The notes under the pieces are model-generated. The model did not search any database. It was not told where the DNA came from and saw nothing but the letters and a program-made list of their open reading frames with translations. The translations under genes and the position numbers were made by a program. From assembly GCF_002222055.1 (NCBI RefSeq), contig NZ_MUGS01000015.1, positions 211,739-275,738 of the forward strand: 64,000 nt of DNA. Reading direction: 5' to 3'. The stretch is from Flavobacterium araucananum. Lineage in GTDB: Bacteria; Bacteroidota; Bacteroidia; Flavobacteriales; Flavobacteriaceae. This document shows, piece by piece, positions 15,544 through 23,821 of the stretch; position 1 is the stretch's first letter, and each line of letters opens with the position of its first letter.

Positions 15544-16614
15544 ATGAGAAAGATAAAATACAAGAAAGGGCGAAAGCTTCAGCATATAACTTTAGAATAT
15601 ACAGGCACGCAAAAAGAGCATCAGACAGAGATGCAGCTTTTTGTTTATGATGATGCAGATGTGGTTGAATATGAGAAATTTACGGTATTGGCTCTAAATA
15701 CCTGTATTGATTATACCAAAAATAACTGGCTTAATATTCATGGCTTAAATGATATTAATTTAATTAAAACAATTGGTGCGCATTTTAAGCTGGATGATTT
15801 TTTATTGGCAGATATTTTAAACACTACCAAAAGAACAAAGCTAGAGGAGCAAAGGGATATTTTATTTTTTAATATAAAATCGCTTTTACCTTCTGAATAT
15901 TCCGACAATATAAGCGTTGAGCAGATTAGTTTTATCTTAAAAGACGGAATTTTGATTTCGTTTCAGGAAAAGCGAAGTGATTTTTTTGCTCATATTCGCG
16001 AACGTCTTCGAACACATGCAGGGATCGTACGGACAAAAAAGGTTGATTATCTACTTTATTTGCTATTGGATGCCGTAATGGAAAATTTTTACATTACGAT
16101 TGAAGATGAAGAAGACAAGATCGAAGAATTGATCAATTTAACTAAAAAAGGAGCTGATCCTGTTATTCTGGAAAAGATTGAAAATCATCGTGATAACTTT
16201 AATTTTTTAAAGCGTTCCATAATTCCGCTTCGGGATTCATTGTATTATCTTAAAACGATTAAAGACGATGATACCTATAATGGAATTGAAAAAGAAACTT
16301 TTAGTTTTTTCATTCGTCTGCATCAAAAAAGTTTAGAACTTTTAGAACAGATCGAGTCTGATATGAGTTCACTGGAAAGTGCTTCGAACTTTTATTTTTC
16401 TGAACAAAGCCGGAAAATGAATGAGATAATGAAAACATTAACGATCATTTCTGCCATATTTATTCCGCTTACTTTTATTGTGGGAGTTTACGGTATGAAC
16501 TTCGAGAATATGCCTGAACTACGCTATAAGTATGGATATCAAAGCGTGATGGTTGCGATGTTTTTTCTCGTTATCGCTTTGATAATTTACTTTAAAAGAA
16601 GACGTTGGTTTTAA
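15544..16614 (+). CDS. corA: CorA-family Mg2+/Co2+ transporter
   Basis: A 356-residue member of the 2-TM-GxN family. A large acidic cytoplasmic domain is followed by two C-terminal membrane helices: IISAIFIPLTFIVGVYGMNF, which ends in the diagnostic YGMN pore motif with the loop NFENMPEL, and SVMVAMFFLVIALIIYF, followed by the basic tail KRRRWF. It forms a pentameric channel for divalent cations, chiefly Mg2+. The gene lies 46 bp before pta in the same direction and could share a transcript with it. Confidence 0.93.
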   Translation: MRKIKYKKGRKLQHITLEYTGTQKEHQTEMQLFVYDDADVVEYEKFTVLALNTCIDYTKNNWLNIHGLNDINLIKTIGAHFKLDDFLLADILNTTKRTKLEEQRDILFFNIKSLLPSEYSDNISVEQISFILKDGILISFQEKRSDFFAHIRERLRTHAGIVRTKKVDYLLYLLLDAVMENFYITIEDEEDKIEELINLTKKGADPVILEKIENHRDNFNFLKRSIIPLRDSLYYLKTIKDDDTYNGIEKETFSFFIRLHQKSLELLEQIESDMSSLESASNFYFSEQSRKMNEIMKTLTIISAIFIPLTFIVGVYGMNFENMPELRYKYGYQSVMVAMFFLVIALIIYFKRRRWF

Positions 16615-16660
16615 TGTTCAGGATACAATTTTAAACACTATAAGTTTCAAAATATAAATT

Positions 16661-18754
16661 ATGAGTAAAGCAGTATATATAGCCACAAGCGACCAAAATA
16701 GCGGAAAATCGATTGTTACCCTCGGTTTAATGAGCATTTTGATTGGTAAAACGGCCAAAGTGGGGTATTTTAGACCAATTGTAGAGGATTTTATTGATGG
16801 AGAACAAGACAATCATATCGAGACAGTTCTTTCGTATTTTGATCTTGATATTAAGTTTGAAGATGCGTATGCAATTACCAAAAGCAAACTAATCAAGAAA
16901 AAGAATAAAGGCAAAATAGGGGAGGTTTTAGATTTAATTATCGAAAAATATAAAAAGCTTGAAGAACGTTTTGATTTCGTTTTGGTCGAAGGAACAAGTT
17001 TTACAGGAGAAGGAACTTCGATAGAACTGGATTTGAATGTTTTAATAGCAAAAAACCTTGGTATTCCTACTATAATCATAGGTTCTGGAGTTGGCAAAAC
17101 GTTAGAAGAATTAGTAGACAGCCTGTATTTAGTTTACGATTCTTTTAAAGTAAAAGAAGTTGAGGTTTTATCTGTTGTTGCAAATAAAGTTCAATTCGAA
17201 AATATAGAATTGGTTACTCAGGGACTACAAAAAAGTTTACCGGCTAATGTTTTGATCAATACTATTCCTTTAATTTCCAGTTTGAATAATCCAACGATGC
17301 AGGAAATCGTCAATCAGCTGGATGCAAAAGTATTGTTTGGGCATGCCTATTTAAATAATGAAATTGGTCATTTTAGTGTTGGAGCCATGCAATTGCATAA
17401 TTACCTGGTTCACTTGCACGATAATGCCTTGGTGATTACACCGGGAGACCGTTCGGATATTATTTTAGGAGCTCTGCAGGCTAATGAATCGGCTAATTAT
17501 CCTACTATCTCAGGAATTATTCTAACCGGAAATATAGTTCCGGAAGAAAGCATTTTAAAGCTTATTGAAGGACTTTCGGCAATTGTTCCAATTATTGCTG
17601 TTGATGGAGGAACATACCACATTACCAACAAAATTGGTTCTATAAGATCAGAAATTTACGCAAACAATACCCATAAAATAGAAACCTCGATAACGACTTT
17701 TGAAAAATATGTCGAAGTTGAGACTTTGTCCGAAAGATTAATCACTTTTGTACCGGAAGGCATGACACCAAAAATGTTTCAGTACAATATGGTAAAAAGA
17801 GCCAAACAACATCGCAAACATATTGTTTTGCCGGAAGGAAATGATGATCGAATTATCATTGCTGCTTCGAGATTATTGGATATGGATGTAGTTGATATTT
17901 CGATTATTGGGGACAAAAAACAAATCGAAAATAAAGTTACTGAGCTGGGAATTACATTCGATTTTTCGAAAGTAAATATCATCAATCCAAAAGAATCTAA
18001 ACTTTATGAGGATTACGCCAATACTTATTATGAACTTCGAAAAGAGAAGAATGTAAGCATTACAATGGCGAGAGATTTGATGGAAGATGTTTCGTATTTT
18101 GGTACCATGATGGTTTATAAAGGTCATGCTGACGGAATGGTTTCCGGCGCAGCACACACGACTCAGCATACTATTTTGCCTGCCTTACAATTCATTAAAA
18201 CAAAACCAAATTCGTCTGTAGTTTCATCGGTATTCTTCATGTGTTTAGAAGACAGAGTTTCTGTTTTTGGAGACTGTGCTATTAATCCAAATCCAACCGC
18301 AGAACAATTGGCCGAAATTGCAATTTCATCGGCTGAATCAAGCTCCGCTTTTGGCATAGAACCCAAAATTGCAATGTTATCGTATTCTTCGGGAGCATCA
18401 GGAAAAGGAGATGAAGTGGATAAGGTTCGAACTGCAACAGAAATTGTAAAACGAAAACGTCCTGATTTAAAAATTGAAGGACCAATACAATACGATGCAG
18501 CTGTCGATCGTGCTGTAGGAAAAAGTAAAATGCCGGATTCTGAAGTAGCAGGACAAGCAAGTGTGCTTATCTTTCCGGATTTAAATACCGGAAATAACAC
18601 CTATAAAGCAGTACAAAGAGAAACCGGAGCATTAGCCATTGGACCAATGTTGCAGGGATTAAACAAGCCTGTAAACGATTTAAGCCGTGGTTGTACGGTA
18701 GATGATATTATAAACACCGTAGTAATTACAGCCATTCAGGCGCAGGGACTTTAG
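16661..18754 (+). CDS. pta: Phosphate acetyltransferase (long form)
   Basis: Interconverts acetyl-CoA plus phosphate with acetyl phosphate plus CoA. The 697-residue long form has an N-terminal P-loop domain of the dethiobiotin-synthetase type (YIATSDQNSGKSIVTLG, residues 5-21), a central DRTGG-like domain (GDRSDIILGALQANES) and the C-terminal PTA_PTB catalytic domain (from about residue 375, with VLPEGNDDRIIIAA and VSGAAHTTQHTILPALQ). The domain order matches E. coli Pta, in which the N-terminal parts are regulatory. ackA follows 227 bp downstream. Confidence 0.96.
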   Translation: MSKAVYIATSDQNSGKSIVTLGLMSILIGKTAKVGYFRPIVEDFIDGEQDNHIETVLSYFDLDIKFEDAYAITKSKLIKKKNKGKIGEVLDLIIEKYKKLEERFDFVLVEGTSFTGEGTSIELDLNVLIAKNLGIPTIIIGSGVGKTLEELVDSLYLVYDSFKVKEVEVLSVVANKVQFENIELVTQGLQKSLPANVLINTIPLISSLNNPTMQEIVNQLDAKVLFGHAYLNNEIGHFSVGAMQLHNYLVHLHDNALVITPGDRSDIILGALQANESANYPTISGIILTGNIVPEESILKLIEGLSAIVPIIAVDGGTYHITNKIGSIRSEIYANNTHKIETSITTFEKYVEVETLSERLITFVPEGMTPKMFQYNMVKRAKQHRKHIVLPEGNDDRIIIAASRLLDMDVVDISIIGDKKQIENKVTELGITFDFSKVNIINPKESKLYEDYANTYYELRKEKNVSITMARDLMEDVSYFGTMMVYKGHADGMVSGAAHTTQHTILPALQFIKTKPNSSVVSSVFFMCLEDRVSVFGDCAINPNPTAEQLAEIAISSAESSSAFGIEPKIAMLSYSSGASGKGDEVDKVRTATEIVKRKRPDLKIEGPIQYDAAVDRAVGKSKMPDSEVAGQASVLIFPDLNTGNNTYKAVQRETGALAIGPMLQGLNKPVNDLSRGCTVDDIINTVVITAIQAQGL

Positions 18755-18981
18755 TCAATTATGAATTATTAGTTATGAATTATTAATAATAAGTTTTACG
18801 TAGTAAGTTATTGCGATAAAAAATCTGTTTTAATCTGCGTTTTTGCTTTAGCAAATCTGTTTCATCCGCGTTCATATTTGTGTTCAATATAAAATAAATT
18901 AGAAATTAAAAGTTTTGAGTCTTTAGAAAAAGAACTCAGAACCTTAGCGACTTAGTGTCTTAGCGGCTAAAAATAAAAAAA

Positions 18982-20166
18982 ATGAAAATATTAATTATCA
19001 ACTCAGGAAGTTCCTCAATAAAATATCAATTAATGGTTATGCCCACAAACGAAGTAATTTGTTCCGGTATGATTGATAGAATTGGTTTAGAGACTTCAAA
19101 TGTAACGTTTAAAACTTCTGTGGATTCATTAGAAGAATTGCTTCCAATTCCTAACCATAAAGTAGGTTTACAAAAAGTAGCTGATTTGCTTTTAAATCCG
19201 GAAAAAGGAGTTATCAAATCAACATCAGAAATTGGTGCAGTAGGTCATCGTGTAGTGCATGGAGGAAGTTATTTTTCAGACACAACCATCATTACAGATG
19301 AAGTTAAGGATAAAATAAAAGAACTGTCAGAATTGGCTCCTTTGCATAATCCAGCGCATTTGGTAGGAATTAATGTAGCCGAAGAAATTTTTGGATCAGC
19401 AAAACAAGTCGCTGTTTTTGATACGGCTTTTCATCAGACGATTCCCGTTGAAGCACATAAATATGCGATTCCAAATTATCTCTTAACAGAGAATAAAGTC
19501 AGAGTTTATGGTTTTCATGGAACAAGTCATAAATATGTGTCTGAAAAGGCGATCGAATATTTAGAAAAAAGTTCTAAAATCATTACCATCCATTTAGGAA
19601 ATGGCTCTAGTATGACTGCAATTAAAGACGGAAAGAGTATCGATCATACAATGGGATTTTCGCCTGCAAATGGCTTAATAATGGGAACCCGTGCCGGAGA
19701 TATCGATCAGTCAGTAATTTTTTATATGGTCAAAAATCTGGGATATTCAGCAGAAGATGTCAACTCAATTTTGCTAAAACAAAGCGGAATGCTTGGTCTT
19801 ACGGGATATAGTGATTTACGTGATATTGAGTCAGAAGCAGCAAAAGGAAATAAAGATTGTGAGCTTGCTTTATTGATGAACGCTTATCGTATTAAAAAAT
19901 TCATTGGTGCTTATGCAGCGGCTTTAAACGGCTTGGATGCCATTGTTTTTACAGCAGGAATTGGCGAAAATTCATCGTTTATGCGTAAATTGGTTTGTAC
20001 TGATTTAGATTATTTTGGAATTGAATTGGATAACGAGAAAAATGAAATTCGTTCTAAAACACTTCGGGAAATTAATACTCCAAACTCAAAAACAAAAGTT
20101 TTGGTGATACCTACAGATGAAGAGTATGAAATTGCAAATCAGGTTTATAATTTACTTCAAAACTAA
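18982..20166 (+). CDS. ackA: Acetate kinase
   Basis: Converts acetyl phosphate and ADP to acetate and ATP. With pta it forms the overflow and acetate-assimilation pathway. The 394-residue ASKHA-fold protein starts with ILIINSGSSSIKYQL. It contains GHRVVHGG and FDTAFH near the middle, HLGNGSSMTAIKDG (phosphate-binding loop), MGFSPANGLIMGTRAGDID and the C-terminal GIGENS. The gap to pta (18755-18981) holds near-tandem TTATGAATTATTA words and CTTAG repeats but no terminator hairpin, so co-transcription with pta is possible. Confidence 0.97.
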   Translation: MKILIINSGSSSIKYQLMVMPTNEVICSGMIDRIGLETSNVTFKTSVDSLEELLPIPNHKVGLQKVADLLLNPEKGVIKSTSEIGAVGHRVVHGGSYFSDTTIITDEVKDKIKELSELAPLHNPAHLVGINVAEEIFGSAKQVAVFDTAFHQTIPVEAHKYAIPNYLLTENKVRVYGFHGTSHKYVSEKAIEYLEKSSKIITIHLGNGSSMTAIKDGKSIDHTMGFSPANGLIMGTRAGDIDQSVIFYMVKNLGYSAEDVNSILLKQSGMLGLTGYSDLRDIESEAAKGNKDCELALLMNAYRIKKFIGAYAAALNGLDAIVFTAGIGENSSFMRKLVCTDLDYFGIELDNEKNEIRSKTLREINTPNSKTKVLVIPTDEEYEIANQVYNLLQN

Positions 20167-20208
20167 TTTTTTATTATAAGTTGTGCTAAAAAATAATAAA
20201 CCTTGTAA

Positions 20209-20715
20209 ATGCCCTTAACCAAAATTCCGCTTACAAAGGCTGATATAGAAGCTGTAAAAAGCAAAAAAAAGAATAAGTCAAAATTCAGAATCTGGATTTC
20301 GATTGTTTCATTTTTAATTCTGTTAATCGTTTATTTAAGCGTAGGTTTTGATACTTCTAATTCAACTTTTGAGTTTTTTAAAATAGTTGTAATTGTAATA
20401 CATGCCTTTCTTTTATTAGGGTCACTTACAGATACTAATTTTTACAATGATTTAAATGAGAAGCAAAAATACGTTGGTTTAGTAAAGGTAAAGAAGAAAG
20501 AATATTTCTTTGATAGTGAGGATAATAGCGAATCACATATAATTATCTTTGATGATTGGAGAATAGGAGAGAAATCATTTAAAAAAGAACATTGGAATAA
20601 AATAAATAAAGGTGATGAATTTTATGTTGAACAAGCTGCAAACTCAGGCTTAGTTTTTAAATTAGAAAAAGAAAATATTGATTTTAAAACCGGGCTACTT
20701 TTTTTTAAACAGTAG
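20209..20715 (+). CDS. Two-TM membrane protein of unknown function
   Basis: A 168-residue protein that I do not recognise. A basic N terminus (KSKKKNKSKF) precedes two membrane helices (about residues 28-47 and 57-75) and a soluble C-terminal domain of about 90 residues with EYFFDSEDNSESHIIIFDDWRIG. The soluble part has a beta-rich pattern that could be a small SH3/OB-like fold. It follows ackA by 42 bp and ends at a strong terminator, so it may ride on the ackA transcript. Confidence 0.65.
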   Translation: MPLTKIPLTKADIEAVKSKKKNKSKFRIWISIVSFLILLIVYLSVGFDTSNSTFEFFKIVVIVIHAFLLLGSLTDTNFYNDLNEKQKYVGLVKVKKKEYFFDSEDNSESHIIIFDDWRIGEKSFKKEHWNKINKGDEFYVEQAANSGLVFKLEKENIDFKTGLLFFKQ

Positions 20716-20753
20716 ATATAGCAATAATTTGTTTTTAAGTACAAAACAGAACT

Positions 20754-20783
20754 AAAAGAGCTCCTTAATTGAGGAGCTTTTTT
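20754..20783 (+). terminator. Intrinsic terminator before the PUL
   Basis: AAAAGAGCTCC and GGAGCTTTTTT flank a TTAATTGA loop; the hairpin separates the ackA region from the polysaccharide locus. Confidence 0.85.
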
Positions 20784-20809
20784 ATATTTTCAGATTAAAT
20801 ATTTGTCAG

Positions 20810-20817
20810 TATCTTTG
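20810..20817 (+). promoter_or_regulatory. -7 box for the PUL regulator gene
   Basis: TATCTTTG matches TAnnTTTG perfectly. It lies inside the longest open frame (TTG at 20803), which shows that translation must start downstream, at TTG 20836. Confidence 0.65.
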
Positions 20818-20835
20818 AATATAAAATACCTTATT

Positions 20836-23577
20836 TTGAAATCGATACTTTTAAAACTACTTTTCTTCTTTTTCATTGCTACTCAAATTCAAGCGCAAGA
20901 ATTACTTCCTTTTGTCGAAAATTATAATAAATCAGATTATCAGGGCGATAATCAGATCTGGAATGTTGTTCAGGGTAAAGATGACGCCATGTATTTTGCC
21001 AATAATCATTATTTATTGCGATACGATGGTGTAATTTGGGAAAAATATGCGTTGCCTAATAAAACTATTATCAGATCGATCATGATCGAAGGCGATAAAA
21101 TATATTCCGGATCTTACAAAGAGTTTGGCTATTGGTACAGGGAAGATGGTAAGATGCATTATGTCTCGATTACAAAAAACCTGCGTTTATTTGATGAAAA
21201 AGACAATGAAGAAATCTGGAAAATTTTCAGGTTTAAGGATTCGATCTATTTTCAATCTTTTAATGATGTTTTTATTTATGATGGAAAACACATTCAAAAA
21301 ATTAAATTTCCGTTCTTAATTTCCTATTGTTTCGTAGTCAATAACAATGTTTATGTTGCCTCTGTCGAAAAAGGTCTTTTTAGAATGGATGGTTCCAAAA
21401 TAACAAATCCAAAAGGCTGGAATGTATTAAAGAATACTGTTGTTCATGCGATCGAAAAATATCAAAACAAGACGTATATTTTTACCCAGAAAAAAGGAAT
21501 TTTTATTGTCGAAAAAGAAGGTTTAAGACCTTGGAATAATCCATTGAATGAAACTTTAAAAGCGGCAACAATTAATGTAGCCAAATTTATTAAAGACAAT
21601 AAACTGGTTGTAGGTTCAGGAAACAGAGGGGTTTTTATTTATGATTTTAATACGGATACCTATAAAAACATCGATAGGAATAATGTGTTAATGAACAACT
21701 CGATTCTGAGTATTGGATTGGATAAAGAAAATGATTTATGGCTTGGTTTGGATAACGGAATTGCTCATGTAGAAGTAAATTCTCCAATCTCTTTTTTTTA
21801 TGATAATTCGGGAATTTTAGGCTCAGTTTATTCAGTTGCAGCAATTGATAAAGGCTATTTGATTGCTTCGAACCACGGCATATTTGAATTTGTTTCGGGC
21901 AAATTTAAAATGTTACCTAATACACAGGGACAGGCATGGAATATTAGTAAAATTGGGAATAAATATATTATAGGTCATAATGACGGAACTTTTTGTTATG
22001 AAAATGGTTCATTGTCTAAGATCAATAATATAAACGGAGGATGGAATTTATCTAAGAGCAGTATTAATAATACTTTTTTTCAGTCTACTTACAGTGGTGT
22101 TCTGGTTTACGATGATATGTCGAAGCTTACGCAAAGCAGAGTTATAAAAGATCTTTCGAAGCCTATAAAATACGTTGCCCAGAATAAAAAAAATGAAATT
22201 TGGGCTGCCGATAATTATCGTGGTTTATATCGTGTGGTCTACGATGATGATTTTAAAACAAAAAAAGTCGAAAATATTACACAACAAAGTAAAATCAAGA
22301 ATGACTTTGGAGTCAAGATTTTTGAATTCAGGAACGAGATTCTTTTCCTGATTAATAATTTGTGGTATACCTATAATTCAATTTCTAATATTCTTGAAGA
22401 GAATGACCAGTTTAATTCTAATTTTAAAAATATAACAGATGTAGTTTCAATCGACGAAGATCATTTTGTCGTTCTTCAGGACGGAATTTTGTATCACATT
22501 TATGCAAAGGGAAATACTTTTGTCTGGAACATCATTCAGGAAAAATATTATAAAGGGACCTTAATCAATGATAATTTGAGAATTTTTAAAACTCAAAATC
22601 ATTATTTGTTAAATCTCGATGATGGTTTTATCTCTCTTCAGTTAAAATATGAAAACAAACAAAATTCTAATGTTAAGATAGAAGCATTTAATGAAGGCAA
22701 TTTGGCTGCTAATGATTCTAAAATTAAATACAATACGGAACTTAAAATTAATGTGATATCGGGAATTTACGGTGCCAGTAAACCTAATTTATTTTATAAA
22801 CTCGATAGTAAAGATTTTACGCCAATTTCTAATGGTCTGATTGTATTAAATAATCTAAACAGTGGTTATCATTCTGTATTGGTTTACAAACATGATGGAG
22901 CCACTTATACAAAAGTTTCCAGCTTCGAATTTAGAGTTGCAGAACCCTGGTATTTTTCATTCTGGATGATCTTATTGTATTTCCTGATTATAGGAGCGGT
23001 CTTGTTTTTCTATTACAAGTGGAATAAACTTCGTTATATGCAAAAACTAAAGTTACAGGCAGAAGAACTAAAGCATCAGCGTGAAATTCTGGAGATGGAA
23101 CTTAAAGCTGAAAATGAACTGAATGTTCAGGAATATCAAAAACATATTCTAGAACTCGAATTGCAAACAAAATCATCAGAGGTTGCAGGAAAATCATTGT
23201 CTATTGCAAAGCAAACCGAAATGATTGATAACATTCAGGGAATTTTAGATTCTGAAAAAGATTTTAATAAACTTAAAAGCGAAATTAGAAAAGCAATTAA
23301 GATAAATGAAGTCAATAAACATGAATGGGAAATTTTTGAAACAAACCTGAATCAAATTCACAACGAATTTATAATTACCCTTTCTAAAAAGTTTCCAAAC
23401 CTTACTCCAAAAGATATAAAACTTTGTGTTTATCTTAAAATGAACCTCTCTTCAAAAGAAATTGCACCTATGATGAATATCTCTTTTAGAGGGGTAGAAT
23501 TGCACAGATATCGCTTAAGAAAGAAATTAAACCTCACACAGGACGAAAACCTCTCAAAATTTTTATTAAGTCTGTAA
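20836..23577 (+). CDS. YYY-domain, LuxR-type transmembrane transcriptional regulator
   Basis: A single-polypeptide sensor/regulator of 913 residues from the TTG start chosen here (MKSILLKLLFFFFIATQIQA signal peptide). The periplasmic part has beta-propeller-like repeats, as in LWLGLDNGIAHVEVNSPI and IWAADNYRGLYRVV. A Y_Y_Y domain (about 630-695) follows, then one membrane helix (about 706-728), a coiled coil, and a C-terminal LuxR-type helix-turn-helix (about 855-913: LTPKDIKLCVYLKMNLSSKE). There is no kinase or receiver domain, so the signal must pass directly through the membrane, as in SusR-like activators. It precedes susC on the same strand and probably senses oligosaccharides released by this locus. 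Confidence 0.88.
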   Translation: MKSILLKLLFFFFIATQIQAQELLPFVENYNKSDYQGDNQIWNVVQGKDDAMYFANNHYLLRYDGVIWEKYALPNKTIIRSIMIEGDKIYSGSYKEFGYWYREDGKMHYVSITKNLRLFDEKDNEEIWKIFRFKDSIYFQSFNDVFIYDGKHIQKIKFPFLISYCFVVNNNVYVASVEKGLFRMDGSKITNPKGWNVLKNTVVHAIEKYQNKTYIFTQKKGIFIVEKEGLRPWNNPLNETLKAATINVAKFIKDNKLVVGSGNRGVFIYDFNTDTYKNIDRNNVLMNNSILSIGLDKENDLWLGLDNGIAHVEVNSPISFFYDNSGILGSVYSVAAIDKGYLIASNHGIFEFVSGKFKMLPNTQGQAWNISKIGNKYIIGHNDGTFCYENGSLSKINNINGGWNLSKSSINNTFFQSTYSGVLVYDDMSKLTQSRVIKDLSKPIKYVAQNKKNEIWAADNYRGLYRVVYDDDFKTKKVENITQQSKIKNDFGVKIFEFRNEILFLINNLWYTYNSISNILEENDQFNSNFKNITDVVSIDEDHFVVLQDGILYHIYAKGNTFVWNIIQEKYYKGTLINDNLRIFKTQNHYLLNLDDGFISLQLKYENKQNSNVKIEAFNEGNLAANDSKIKYNTELKINVISGIYGASKPNLFYKLDSKDFTPISNGLIVLNNLNSGYHSVLVYKHDGATYTKVSSFEFRVAEPWYFSFWMILLYFLIIGAVLFFYYKWNKLRYMQKLKLQAEELKHQREILEMELKAENELNVQEYQKHILELELQTKSSEVAGKSLSIAKQTEMIDNIQGILDSEKDFNKLKSEIRKAIKINEVNKHEWEIFETNLNQIHNEFIITLSKKFPNLTPKDIKLCVYLKMNLSSKEIAPMMNISFRGVELHRYRLRKKLNLTQDENLSKFLLSL

Positions 23578-23654
23578 GATTTGTATTTGATTTTTAAAGA
23601 TATTATATTTTTACTTGTCTTTTTTTACATAATTGTAATACATCATTACTACAT

Positions 23655-23778
23655 CATAACGTTATGTTAATAAAATAAAATTAACATTTATAGTATTGAT
23701 AATCATTGCTATATACTTGTAATTTAACATAATGATGTAGCTGTGTAGTAGTGGTATTTGATGTACTACAACGTTGTA
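23655..23778. promoter_or_regulatory. Two AACGTT-centred 12-bp palindromes in the susC promoter region
   Basis: CATAACGTTATG (23655-23666) and TACAACGTTGTA (23767-23778) are both perfect palindromes with the same AACGTT core, each preceded by an ACTACA/TACTAC word. ATGATGTAG and TGATGTACTAC add further dyad relatives between them. They flank the likely promoter of susC (ATG at 23822) and are candidate sites for the adjacent regulator. No clear TAnnTTTG box was found; TATACTTG at 23713 is 7 of 8. Confidence 0.5.
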
Positions 23779-23821
23779 ATTGTTTAATTTGGCTCTACTA
23801 ACTTAAACGATTACAAACTGT

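Noticed and set aside
18163..18600. 145-codon open frame antisense to pta
   Set aside because: Fully contained in the conserved catalytic part of pta, with no start context or recognisable protein features.
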